From Bacteroidia bacterium (GTDB lineage: Bacteria > Bacteroidota > Bacteroidia > Flavobacteriales > Flavobacteriaceae), in assembly GCA_030427585.1 (NCBI GenBank), contig JAUIBW010000005.1, positions 1 through 64,000 on the forward strand: a stretch of 64,000 nt of DNA, read 5' to 3'. The translations under genes were made by a program, and so were the position numbers. Positions 53,767-61,659 of this stretch are shown here, in pieces (within the stretch, counting starts at the first letter, position 1; the number at the start of each line of letters is the position of its first letter). The notes beneath the pieces were generated by a model. That model searched no databases. It was not told the DNA's origin and saw only the letters and a list, made by a program, of their open reading frames with translations.

Positions 53767-55064
53767 ATTACCTCTCCATACAAATCAAAATCTTCGGCTT
53801 CATTTATTTTTACTGTTGCAAAATCACCAGTTTTTAGGTAATACTTAGAGGCATCTATAAGTACTTCATTATCGACATCTGGGGAGTCAAACTCGGTACG
53901 GCCCACAAAATAATTTCCTTCTTTACGATCTACAACTATTTTAAATTCTTGCCCTATTTTTTGTTGATTTAGCTCCCATGAGATTTGTGATTGGATCTCC
54001 ATGATCTCATTAGCTCTTTCTATTTTTACTTCTTCAGGAACATCATCTTCTAGATTAAAAGCATGCGTATTTTCTTCATGAGAATATGTGAAACATCCTA
54101 GGCGTTCAAAACGCATTTCTTTTACCCAATCTCTTAAGGTTTCATAGTCTTCTTGTGTTTCTCCTGGATATCCAACAATAAGTGTAGTACGAATAGCCAT
54201 TTCTGGAACAGCTTCTCTAAATTCTTCGAGAAGTTTTGTTGTTTTTGCTTTGGTAGTTCCTCGTCGCATCGATTTTAGTATGGAGTCAGAAATATGCTGT
54301 AATGGTATATCGATATAATTACACACTTTTGGTTCTTCTCTCATTACGTTAAGCACTTCCATAGGAAACCCAGTCGGAAACGCATAATGTAAACGTATCC
54401 ATTCTATTCCGTTAACCTTTACTAATGCTCTTAGTAAATCAGCCAATTTTCTTTCTTTATAAAGATCTAATCCATAATAGGTTAAGTCCTGCGCTATCAG
54501 AATTAATTCTTTTACTCCATCTGCAGCTAATTTTTCTGCTTCTATTACTAATTCTTCTATAGGTGTCGATTTATGAGTACCTCTCATCAAAGGAATTGCA
54601 CAAAAAGAGCAGGGGCGATCACATCCTTCTGCAATTTTAAGATAAGCATAATTTTTTGGAGTTGTAGTGAGTCGTTCTCCAATTAACTCGTGTTTATAAT
54701 CTGCTCCCAAAGCTTTTAATAAGCCGGGAAGTTCTGTAGTGCCAAAGTATTGGTCTACATCAGGAATTTCTTTTTCCAAATCTGGCTTATATCGTTCTGA
54801 CAAACAACCTGTAACAAAAACTTTATCGACTACTCCTTCTTCTTTTTTCTGTACATACTCTAAAATAGTATTTACAGATTCTTCTTTGGCATTAGCAATA
54901 AAACCACACGTATTAATGACAACAATATTTCCTTCCTCTTCATGAACAACTTCTTTATTATTAGCACGCAATTGCCCCATTAGCACCTCACTATCATATA
55001 CATTTTTACTACATCCTAGTGTAACTACATTGATTTTGTTCTTCTTTAGTGTCTTTGTTCTCAT
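53763..55064 (-). CDS. rimO: Ribosomal protein S12 methylthiotransferase RimO
   Basis: A 433-residue radical-SAM enzyme that methylthiolates an aspartate of ribosomal protein S12. The N-terminal UPF0004 domain has the three cysteines of the second Fe-S cluster (TLGCSKNVYDSE, VINTCGFIANA, VTGCLSERY). The radical-SAM motif is CDRPCSFCAIPLMRG (CxxxCxxC). A C-terminal TRAM domain ends the protein (ASKYYLKTGDFATVKINEAE). A longer frame to 55106 would include the promoter, so ATG 55064 is used. A -7 element TATCTTTGC (55084-55092) lies 19 bp upstream. Confidence 0.94.
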   Translation of the reverse strand: MRTKTLKKNKINVVTLGCSKNVYDSEVLMGQLRANNKEVVHEEEGNIVVINTCGFIANAKEESVNTILEYVQKKEEGVVDKVFVTGCLSERYKPDLEKEIPDVDQYFGTTELPGLLKALGADYKHELIGERLTTTPKNYAYLKIAEGCDRPCSFCAIPLMRGTHKSTPIEELVIEAEKLAADGVKELILIAQDLTYYGLDLYKERKLADLLRALVKVNGIEWIRLHYAFPTGFPMEVLNVMREEPKVCNYIDIPLQHISDSILKSMRRGTTKAKTTKLLEEFREAVPEMAIRTTLIVGYPGETQEDYETLRDWVKEMRFERLGCFTYSHEENTHAFNLEDDVPEEVKIERANEIMEIQSQISWELNQQKIGQEFKIVVDRKEGNYFVGRTEFDSPDVDNEVLIDASKYYLKTGDFATVKINEAEDFDLYGEVI

Positions 55065-55083
55065 ATCTTCTGGATAAAGGTGT

Positions 55084-55092
55084 GCAAAGATA
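55084..55092 (-). promoter_or_regulatory. Bacteroidota -7 element for rimO
   Basis: Minus-strand TATCTTTGC, an exact TAnnTTTGC, 19 bp before the chosen start. Confidence 0.6.
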
Positions 55093-55296
55093 CAAGGATT
55101 AACCAAAGTATACGATATAAATTCAATAACTATATAAGTCTAATCCAGATCACAGTACAAAATATCTATTAAACCTTTTGTATATTGTAGAGTCTAAGTC
55201 TACAATGTACAACTTATGAGAACGAAATCTATAGCTTTTCTGGGTTTGATAATGAATTATGGGGGGAGTTAATCTACTTATAAATTAATTTGGTTT

Positions 55297-57852
55297 TTAA
55301 AAAGAAACTCGAAAAACTACATTGGGTGTTACTCCTAATGTAGTTTTTCGAGTTTCTTCAGGAATTTTTTCTTTATTCAATGAATAATAATTCGTAACAG
55401 TATTTTTATTATTAGTAATATTCCAAATAGATACACCGGTATGCGCTTTTATTCTTTTGGTTAGATTGAAATCATAAACTGCAGAAAAGTCTAATCTAAA
55501 ATACTCCTTTAATCTATCACTATTAGCTGTACCATAATTAATTTCTTCTTCAACAACAGGTTCTGATATTACTGGTCTAGTAGTTGGCAGTCCTGAATTC
55601 CAATTAAGTCCTGTCGCAATTTTAAATCCTTTAAATGAATATGCCCCTCCCCAAGTAATAGAATGTGTAATATCTATATTATTAGGAAATTCTCTTTCTT
55701 TAAAGGCTTCAAAAGTATATTTGTTATTGGTATATGAATAACTTAGCCATGTACTAATATTTGCAAACCGTTTATTAACTAAAAACTCTAATCCACTTAC
55801 TGTATAATCACCAACAGATCTTATAAATTCATACTGATTTTGAAATCCCTGGCTTCTTGCGGTGATACCTTCTATCGTTTTGAGATATCCTTCTGCTGTT
55901 ATTAACCAACCCTTTCGACTATATTGTAGTCCTGACGAAATCTGCTTGCTTTTAATTACAGGTATATCAACATCATTGGCTAAAACCCATCTTCGTTTCT
56001 CAATACCCAAAAAATCATTCTGAAAATTGATCACCTGAGAAGTATTTTGATGTTTAAATTCGCCCAACACCTCTATATTAATGTATTTACCTATACGCTG
56101 ATTATACCTTATTCTGGGTTCAATAAAATGGGTATTAAACTTTTCATTATAAGTATATCGAACACCTAGACTAAAAAATAACCTTTTATCTTTTGCTTTA
56201 TAATTAGCTTGAGAAAATATACTATGTGTTCGGATTACTTTAACTTGTTGCTCAATAAAAACAGGAATATCAACATCATTTAAATTCGTGATTCCGGTTT
56301 CGATAAATTGGTATCCATTTTGAAGAGAAGTATTCTCATTGAATTTATAAGATGTATTAAGTTTGATTCCTGTTTCAGAAACTTTATTCTCCTGTAAAAA
56401 CCTCTGCCCTTGTTGAAGATTTGCATTTGTAGCCCTTAATTTATAATCTGTTTCATATAATTGCAAAGAAGAAATAAAATTTTCATTCCAATTTCTTTCA
56501 TACCAAATACCTCCGGCAATACTACTTTGTATAATATTGCTTTGGCGAGAGACTGGCTCTGAATGTATTGCTGTATTTTCGGTAAAGACTAAGTCATTAT
56601 TAATCAATAAAAAATTGGCTCTAACTTTATCTCTGTTCGAAAATTTATAATTCCATCTTACATTAGTATCATAAAAGTCAAACTCAATATCAGAGTTAGA
56701 TACTTCTTCTTCATTATTGTTGTCTAATTCGCTATCCTGCGATATTCTATCAAAATAACTAGAATATGTAGGCGTTTTCAAAAATTCATTAATCGATTTT
56801 CTGGTAGAAAGCTGTAAAGAAGATTTTTTACCAATCGGAATATCAGCAAAAGCGTCTACATTAATCATATTTACACCTATACTAGCCGAGAAATCACTAT
56901 TCACCTCTGAGTCAGAATTCATTATAATTGTTCCCGAAACTCCATCTGTATGCTCCGAATGTGTTCCATTTTTTATTAGGGTAGCTTTTGATGTTATATT
57001 AGGATTAAAAACAGATATTAGTCCAAAAAAATGACCCGACTGGTACATTTTTATACCGTCCCACATGATCAGATTTTGATCGTGGGTTCCTCCTCTTATA
57101 TTTATATTTGAAACAGTTTCATCTGCACTTTGAACTCCTGGTAAAGCCTGTATTGTTTGTAATACATCAGTTTCAATAAGTCCTGGAAGAATTCCAAAAT
57201 TTGAATAATCTATCTTAAACCCTCCTACATTAGTTTTACTTATTCCTTTTGTGATATAATTTTTAAGAATGATTTCTTGTAAATCAATAGTTTTCGGTTC
57301 TGGATATATAGTTAAGCAACTCTCGTTTTGAAAAGACGTTATAGAAAGAGTTAGCGTTTGGTATCCCAAATGATTGATCGTAATATTCTTTTGATCTTCC
57401 TTAATCTCAAGTTCAAAGTATCCTTTTTCATTACTAATTGTCGATACATTTTCGCTGTGAATTGTAGCACTTTGTATAGGGTTACCTATACTAGTTTTAA
57501 TTTCTCCGCAGATTATCAATGATCTATTACGTTGATTAATTGAAACAAAGTTATTCTTGAGAATGGTAAAAATAAGATAGGTTTCTTTTTCGAGGTGGTT
57601 AAGGGCTTCTTCAAAGGTTAGGTCGCCAAGTGGAGGTATAACAACTATATTTTCAATAATATCGTTTGCGTAAGTAAACTGAAAAGGATAGCGAGATTCT
57701 AAATCATAGAGAACGGTGGCCAGAGGTTGTTTTTTGGTTTCATTCTGGCCATAAGTGTGGGTACAAAAGGTAAAAAACAATACCATAATGTAACTGGTAT
57801 TCTTTACATTACTCTTTAATTTTTTGGAATGTAATATGATTAGACGTATCAA
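55297..57852 (-). CDS. TonB-dependent receptor with STN signalling domain (FecA-like)
   Basis: About 850 residues. After a signal segment (YIMVLFFTFCTHTYGQ) comes an STN/secretin domain (LATVLYDLESRYPFQFTYAN, about 44-63, to LTFEEALNHLEKETYLIFTI), a CarboxypepD_reg domain (ICGEIKTSIGNPIQSATIHS, about 114-133), a plug (IRGGTHDQNLIMWDGIKMYQ) and a barrel ending in VVFRVSF. The STN domain lets the receptor signal to the FecR protein encoded upstream. Start is uncertain: TTG 57852 overlaps fecR by 44 bp and gives a charged n-region, while ATG 57786 lacks one. The last 19 codons form a perfect inverted repeat that also serves as terminator. Confidence 0.87.
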   Translation of the reverse strand: MIRLIILHSKKLKSNVKNTSYIMVLFFTFCTHTYGQNETKKQPLATVLYDLESRYPFQFTYANDIIENIVVIPPLGDLTFEEALNHLEKETYLIFTILKNNFVSINQRNRSLIICGEIKTSIGNPIQSATIHSENVSTISNEKGYFELEIKEDQKNITINHLGYQTLTLSITSFQNESCLTIYPEPKTIDLQEIILKNYITKGISKTNVGGFKIDYSNFGILPGLIETDVLQTIQALPGVQSADETVSNINIRGGTHDQNLIMWDGIKMYQSGHFFGLISVFNPNITSKATLIKNGTHSEHTDGVSGTIIMNSDSEVNSDFSASIGVNMINVDAFADIPIGKKSSLQLSTRKSINEFLKTPTYSSYFDRISQDSELDNNNEEEVSNSDIEFDFYDTNVRWNYKFSNRDKVRANFLLINNDLVFTENTAIHSEPVSRQSNIIQSSIAGGIWYERNWNENFISSLQLYETDYKLRATNANLQQGQRFLQENKVSETGIKLNTSYKFNENTSLQNGYQFIETGITNLNDVDIPVFIEQQVKVIRTHSIFSQANYKAKDKRLFFSLGVRYTYNEKFNTHFIEPRIRYNQRIGKYINIEVLGEFKHQNTSQVINFQNDFLGIEKRRWVLANDVDIPVIKSKQISSGLQYSRKGWLITAEGYLKTIEGITARSQGFQNQYEFIRSVGDYTVSGLEFLVNKRFANISTWLSYSYTNNKYTFEAFKEREFPNNIDITHSITWGGAYSFKGFKIATGLNWNSGLPTTRPVISEPVVEEEINYGTANSDRLKEYFRLDFSAVYDFNLTKRIKAHTGVSIWNITNNKNTVTNYYSLNKEKIPEETRKTTLGVTPNVVFRVSF
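55302..55358 (-). terminator. 22-bp perfect hairpin inside the 3' end of the TonB-receptor gene
   Basis: Arms at 55302-55323 and 55337-55358 are exact reverse complements of 22 bp with a 13-bp loop. They encode the C-terminal residues ETRKTT and VVFRVSF, and on the minus strand T-rich DNA including the stop codon follows. It therefore looks like a coding-embedded terminator. Confidence 0.8.
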
Positions 57853-58726
57853 TTGAATAGTTTAAATCTAAAGGTAAAGTTATAGATTTTAAACCATCTT
57901 GTAAATTATTATGTACGAAACCTCCTGTAAAAATACGTTGAGTATTAATATTATCTATTGAAAAGGTTACATCATACTGTCTTTTAAACTCTTTAATTAC
58001 TTCTCCAAAAGGTACACTTTTAAAACTACTTGTATTACTTACCCATGATGGAAAAGAATTCGAATTCTTCTCAAAAGTAACATTATCATTAACAATCTTA
58101 AAAGAACTACCAGCAGGAATATTTCTGGTAAAATTCTCGTTACGTACCAAACTTACCAAACCTTCAAGGCAATTTACTTCAAAATAACCATCTCGACTTT
58201 TTACATTAAATTGAGTTCCGAGCACAGTAACGACACCAAAAGATGTTACCACATCAAATCTACTACCTTTAGACACTTTAAAAAGGGCTTCTCCATCAAG
58301 GCTAACACTGCGTTTGTTATCCCACTTTTTCTCATTATATCGTATTGAAGATTTTGAATTAAGGATTACTTCTGAAGCATCAGGAAGCTTAATGTTAGTC
58401 TTTTCTCCAATAGAAGTATTAACAAGTGTGTCTTTTGATAAAAAAAAGAAAGATGCGATACCTAATATAACAACTATAGTAGCAGCAATTTTAAGTAGTG
58501 GATTATACCAACCAATATTTTTAACTTTTGATTGATTTCTATCATGGATTCTAGCATAAAAAGTTTCTAAATCATTAATTTCTATAACTTCAGAAGCTTT
58601 AAATTTTTTAGCACCTTCAAGAATTTTGATATGTGAATCATAATCCTCTAAATTCTCAAAAGCTCTTCTTTCTTCCTCCGACAATTTGTCTGATAACCAC
58701 TTTTTTATTAGATATTCTTTATCCAT
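57809..58726 (-). CDS. FecR-type anti-sigma factor
   Basis: A 305-residue single-pass membrane protein. The cytoplasmic N-terminus (about 1-85) binds the sigma factor, a membrane segment spans about 88-107 (IAATIVVILGIASFFFL), and the periplasmic FecR domain contains TSIGEKTNIKLPDASEVILN and VVTVLGTQFNVKSRDG. The last 75 residues (SFKSVPFGEVIKEFKRQYDV) form a DUF4974/STN-like domain that contacts the receptor. It is encoded between the ECF sigma gene (64 bp upstream) and the TonB receptor (overlapping), the standard FecIRA-like layout for surface signalling. Confidence 0.92.
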   Translation of the reverse strand: MDKEYLIKKWLSDKLSEEERRAFENLEDYDSHIKILEGAKKFKASEVIEINDLETFYARIHDRNQSKVKNIGWYNPLLKIAATIVVILGIASFFFLSKDTLVNTSIGEKTNIKLPDASEVILNSKSSIRYNEKKWDNKRSVSLDGEALFKVSKGSRFDVVTSFGVVTVLGTQFNVKSRDGYFEVNCLEGLVSLVRNENFTRNIPAGSSFKIVNDNVTFEKNSNSFPSWVSNTSSFKSVPFGEVIKEFKRQYDVTFSIDNINTQRIFTGGFVHNNLQDGLKSITLPLDLNYSIDTSNHITFQKIKE

Positions 58727-58790
58727 TTTTAAGTACTCCTTTATATATATAACAACTCAACACCTATTTTCCCTATATTTTATTCCAAAA

Positions 58791-59321
58791 TTATTTAAAT
58801 CCTTCTAATGTATTCTTTAATTTATTGTATGCTACATGAATTCGATTTTCAATAGCTTTTCGCGTTGTACCAAGCATTTCGGCTATTTCTGCTTGTTTTT
58901 TACCTTCTACTTTATTCAACAAGAATGCAACACGTTGATCCTCGGTCAAAAGGCTTAATGCTTTTTGGTATTTTTTCAAGAACTGTTCTTGTTCGAGAAT
59001 GAACTCGGGAGATTCGTTGGTATACTCTTTTGGTTTAATCTGTTTATATCGCAAAACCACTTTTTGGTGCTTGATTTCGTTAAGCATCATATTATTGGCA
59101 ACTGTAAACAGAAAGCCTTTTGCTTTATCCGGAGTAACATCTTTACATTTATCCAGAAGTTTCATAAAAGCATCCTGCATCTTATCATTAGGGTTTAAAG
59201 ATTCTCCGAATTTATAATAGAGATATTTAAATAAATCATTAGAATATTCTTTATAAATCACAGAAAATACAGTGTCATCACAAACATTTTCACGTAGTTT
59301 TTCTGGCATAAAACAATACAT
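58791..59321 (-). CDS. ECF-type RNA polymerase sigma factor
   Basis: A 176-residue sigma-70 family factor. Region 2 includes FKYLYYKFGESLNPNDKMQDAF split around LDKCKDVTPDKAKGFLFTVANNM (about 40-85), and region 4 shows LTEDQRVAFLLNKVEGKKQA and EIAEMLGTTRKAIENRIHVA (about 143-162), the helix-turn-helix. Start could also be ATG 59309. It should be held by the FecR-like protein and activated when the STN-bearing TonB receptor binds its ligand. Likely targets are its own operon and the divergent lipoprotein gene, whose promoter segment is duplicated at 60906-60976. Confidence 0.92.
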   Translation of the reverse strand: MYCFMPEKLRENVCDDTVFSVIYKEYSNDLFKYLYYKFGESLNPNDKMQDAFMKLLDKCKDVTPDKAKGFLFTVANNMMLNEIKHQKVVLRYKQIKPKEYTNESPEFILEQEQFLKKYQKALSLLTEDQRVAFLLNKVEGKKQAEIAEMLGTTRKAIENRIHVAYNKLKNTLEGFK

Positions 59322-59350
59322 ATTTTTAATAAATATAAAAAATACAAAAT

Positions 59351-59417
59351 AATTAAGGGATTTTTAAACGTTAGTTGTTTTATAATAGAAGGCTTTTCTA
59401 AAATAAAAACATGAAAA
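59351..59417 (+). promoter_or_regulatory. Upstream segment of the lipoprotein gene, duplicated at 60906-60976
   Basis: The block with GGGATTTTTAAACGTTAGTT, then GTTTTATAATAGAAGGC and TCTAAAAT, up to ATGAAAA, recurs at 60906-60976 with roughly 80 percent identity by eye. It has no TAnnTTTG element, so an ECF-type promoter recognised by the divergent sigma factor is a reasonable guess. Confidence 0.55.
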
Positions 59418-60466
59418 CACAACAAAACTTTGTTTTACTTTTTTTGCCCCTGATTATATTAATCATGTTCTCATCATGTAGAAGCGAATCTGACATACTT
59501 ATAGAAGATTCTGAAAATCAAAATATTAAATCTACTTCAAAAGCGACTAATTTGATGTTAAAAGTTTCTATGAATGATGGATCTATTGATAATATAATTG
59601 ATAATTCTACTTGTTTTACAGTAAAATTGCCAGTTACTGTAATTGCTAATGGATCAGAAGAAATTATTAACTCCGCTGAAGATTTTCAAGTCATTGAAGA
59701 CATTTTTGCGGAGTTTAATAATGACACAGATGAATTAGAAATTATTTTTCCTATTACGGTTATTTTTAATGATTATACCGAGGCTAGTATAGAAAACCAA
59801 ATTGAATTAGAGGCCATAAATAGTAATTGCACAACCAATAATGAAAATATAGAATGTGTAGATTTTAAATATCCTTTCTCTATTTCAGTTTTTGATTCTC
59901 AAAGTGAACTCTTGCAAACTCTTACTTTTAATAGTGATAAAGAATTATTTAAGTTTTTGAAAAATCTAAAAGAAGAAGATATTGCAACTATAAACTTCCC
60001 TGTTTCGCTCATTTTTTCTGATGATACAGAAACAACAATAACCAGCATAGAAAATTTAGAGCAAACCATTGAGAGCATTATTGAGAGTTGTGATGATAAT
60101 GATACCACTATCGATCTGTTTATCCAGACCATTACAAAAGGAAAATGGGAAGTTCAAAAGTATAAGGATAATCAAAGTAACGAAACTCAAAATTACAAAG
60201 ATTTTGTCTTTACTTTTTCTGAAGACGGCTCTGTATCTATAGAAAATATTGTGACCAATGAGACTACTAATGGTAGCTGGTCTGTAATTACAAGAGCAGA
60301 TGGAGGTCTTGATACCAGCCTAAATTTTGGCTCACAAGCTCTTTTAAATAAACTTAACAATAACAATTGGAATGTGAAAAAAACACAAGAAAACAGAATA
60401 ATGCTAGACGACAGAAAGGGTAGCGGACTTAGTAAAGACGAGTTGTTTTTTAAAAAAACACAATAA
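59411..60466 (+). CDS. Lipoprotein with two beta-rich repeats and a lipocalin-like C-terminus
   Basis: A 351-residue lipoprotein (lipobox MFSSC, Cys23). Two related units follow: one beginning CFTVKLPVTVIANGSEEIIN (about 67-86) and one beginning CVDFKYPFSISVFDSQSELL (about 150-169), each with a cysteine, a KxP strand and an asparagine or aspartate-rich loop. The last 110 residues (FIQTITKGKWEVQKYKDNQS, then DFVFTFSEDGSVSIENI) resemble a lipocalin-like barrel. Relatives are frequent in Flavobacteriaceae and uncharacterised. It is divergent from the ECF sigma operon and followed 12 bp later by a 33-residue membrane protein gene. It is probably part of that sigma regulon. Confidence 0.68.
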   Translation: MKTQQNFVLLFLPLIILIMFSSCRSESDILIEDSENQNIKSTSKATNLMLKVSMNDGSIDNIIDNSTCFTVKLPVTVIANGSEEIINSAEDFQVIEDIFAEFNNDTDELEIIFPITVIFNDYTEASIENQIELEAINSNCTTNNENIECVDFKYPFSISVFDSQSELLQTLTFNSDKELFKFLKNLKEEDIATINFPVSLIFSDDTETTITSIENLEQTIESIIESCDDNDTTIDLFIQTITKGKWEVQKYKDNQSNETQNYKDFVFTFSEDGSVSIENIVTNETTNGSWSVITRADGGLDTSLNFGSQALLNKLNNNNWNVKKTQENRIMLDDRKGSGLSKDELFFKKTQ

Positions 60467-60478
60467 AATTATAAAGTT

Positions 60479-60580
60479 ATGGTAGCAAAGAATAAAATAT
60501 TAATTGGCGGAGCTTTAATAATTGGATACTGCATTTTTTTGGTATTTATTTTTATAATCAAAATGAATATTTATAATTAA
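60479..60580 (+). CDS. 33-residue single-pass membrane protein, copy 1
   Basis: A very short frame, MVAKNKILIGGALIIGYCIF followed by LVFIFIIKMNIYN, that is almost entirely one membrane helix with a lysine on each side. It starts 12 bp after the lipoprotein stop. It is supported by a related 50-residue frame at 61019-61171 sharing the pattern K-x-LI-x-G-x-L-x-I-x-YC. Length alone would not justify a call. The paired copies and the position do so moderately. Confidence 0.5.
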   Translation: MVAKNKILIGGALIIGYCIFLVFIFIIKMNIYN

Positions 60581-60689
60581 GAATAAAAATATAATTATCT
60601 GTGGTAAATATAATTGTACTTAGAATACATTAAAGATTTAATAAATCATCTGACAGGGGTAATTATCAGAAATTTAATTAAATCATTAC

Positions 60690-60719
60690 ATACCTCCGAA
60701 AATATTTTTTCGGAGGTAT
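60690..60719 (+). terminator. Terminator after the lipoprotein/mini-membrane-protein pair
   Basis: ATACCTCCGAAAA (60690-60702) pairs with TTTTCGGAGGTAT (60707-60719) around a 4-nt loop. ACTTTTTT follows. It is the only strong signal in the 438-bp spacer from 60581 to 61018 apart from the duplicated promoter. Confidence 0.9.
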
Positions 60720-60905
60720 ACTTTTTTAGCATTCCTCTACTTTGTATATTTAATTCTAACTCGTTTCAAAAAAAATAGTTTATAAACATATATCTTTTTA
60801 GATATTCTTTATAAACCGTAGTAATTATATTATGGTCACAGATACTTTTATCTATTTTTTTCTCGCACAAAACGAAGATCTCTTTTTTTAGTAAAAAACA
60901 TAAAG

Positions 60906-61018
60906 TAAGTAAAGGGACTTTTAAAAGTTAGTTGTTTCTATATTATAAGGCTTTATCTAAAATACAGCCATGAAAATATAAAAGAGCTTTAATTTAATTT
61001 TTGTTATCAAACTTTAAA
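60906..61018 (+). pseudogene. Duplicated promoter and first codons of the lipoprotein gene
   Basis: After the promoter copy (60906-60976) an ATG at 60970 opens MKI and meets TAA; the following codons still read KSFNLIFVIKL, echoing the start of the intact gene (MKTQQNFVLLF). The rest of the lipoprotein is missing and the second mini-membrane-protein frame begins at 61019. The block is thus a partial, decayed duplicate. Confidence 0.6.
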
Positions 61019-61171
61019 ATGAAACACTCTCAAATACCACAACTTAATAATAGTTCTCAAATGTCTAGATTAAAAATAATTCTAAAGCGCAAAACTCTCA
61101 TTTATGGAGTCTTGATGATAATCTATTGTGTTATATTATTCTTAATATCTCTAAAAGCAACAGTCATTTAA
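61019..61171 (+). CDS. 50-residue single-pass membrane protein, copy 2
   Basis: A short frame with a polar N-terminus (MKHSQIPQLNNSSQMSRLKI) followed by one membrane helix (LIYGVLMIIYCVILFLISL) and a short tail. The helix shares K-x-LI-x-G-x-L-x-I-x-YC with the 33-residue protein at 60479-60580. It sits behind a duplicated promoter, so it could be expressed under the same control. No function can be given. Confidence 0.5.
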   Translation: MKHSQIPQLNNSSQMSRLKIILKRKTLIYGVLMIIYCVILFLISLKATVI

Positions 61172-61659
61172 TTAAAAAGTACAAAAAAAAGTAAGGATGT
61201 GTATACACACATTTAGTTTTTATAAACCTCTGAAAATAGATTTAATTTTTCATACGTAAGATCATTTTTTTTATTAATTCGGGGGTTTATCATTATATTT
61301 TTATTTGGGAAGAAGAGGTTATCTGAAAAGATAATCTCTTTCTTATTTATAAAAACCCCATACTTAAAAAGTATCTTCTTTTCTTTTGAAACTTATTTTT
61401 ATAAACACAGCTCATTTGCTTATTTGCAACAATTTAGTTATAGAAAAAAATTAACAATAAACATAAATCATTTTTTAATTCTTCTTTACTTACATAACTT
61501 ATTATCTCTTAACCTATCCTATTTCAACACAAAACACCACATATCGCATTGTCCTAATCACATTTTTTATTTCCCTGAAAACAGGGATAGTAAAACAATT
61601 TACAAGATTTAATTTTCGGTTTTGATTATCAACTACATATTAAATTCACAAAACAAATC
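61172..61659. other. AT-rich 488-bp spacer with hairpins
   Basis: Contains a 12-bp palindrome TGTGTATACACA (61198-61209), an 11-bp hairpin AGAGGTTATCT/AGATAATCTCT (61314-61324/61329-61339, GAAA loop) and an outer GGGGTTT/AAACCCC pair (about 61282-61288/61353-61359) that encloses it. The hairpin may terminate transcription from the mini-protein gene. A 62-codon frame at 61424 starts with TTG, has no family character and is not called. Confidence 0.45.

Noticed and set aside
61424..61612. 62-codon frame upstream of the repeat lipoprotein
   Set aside because: TTG start, no signal or domain character, composition of the AT-rich spacer, no family resemblance.
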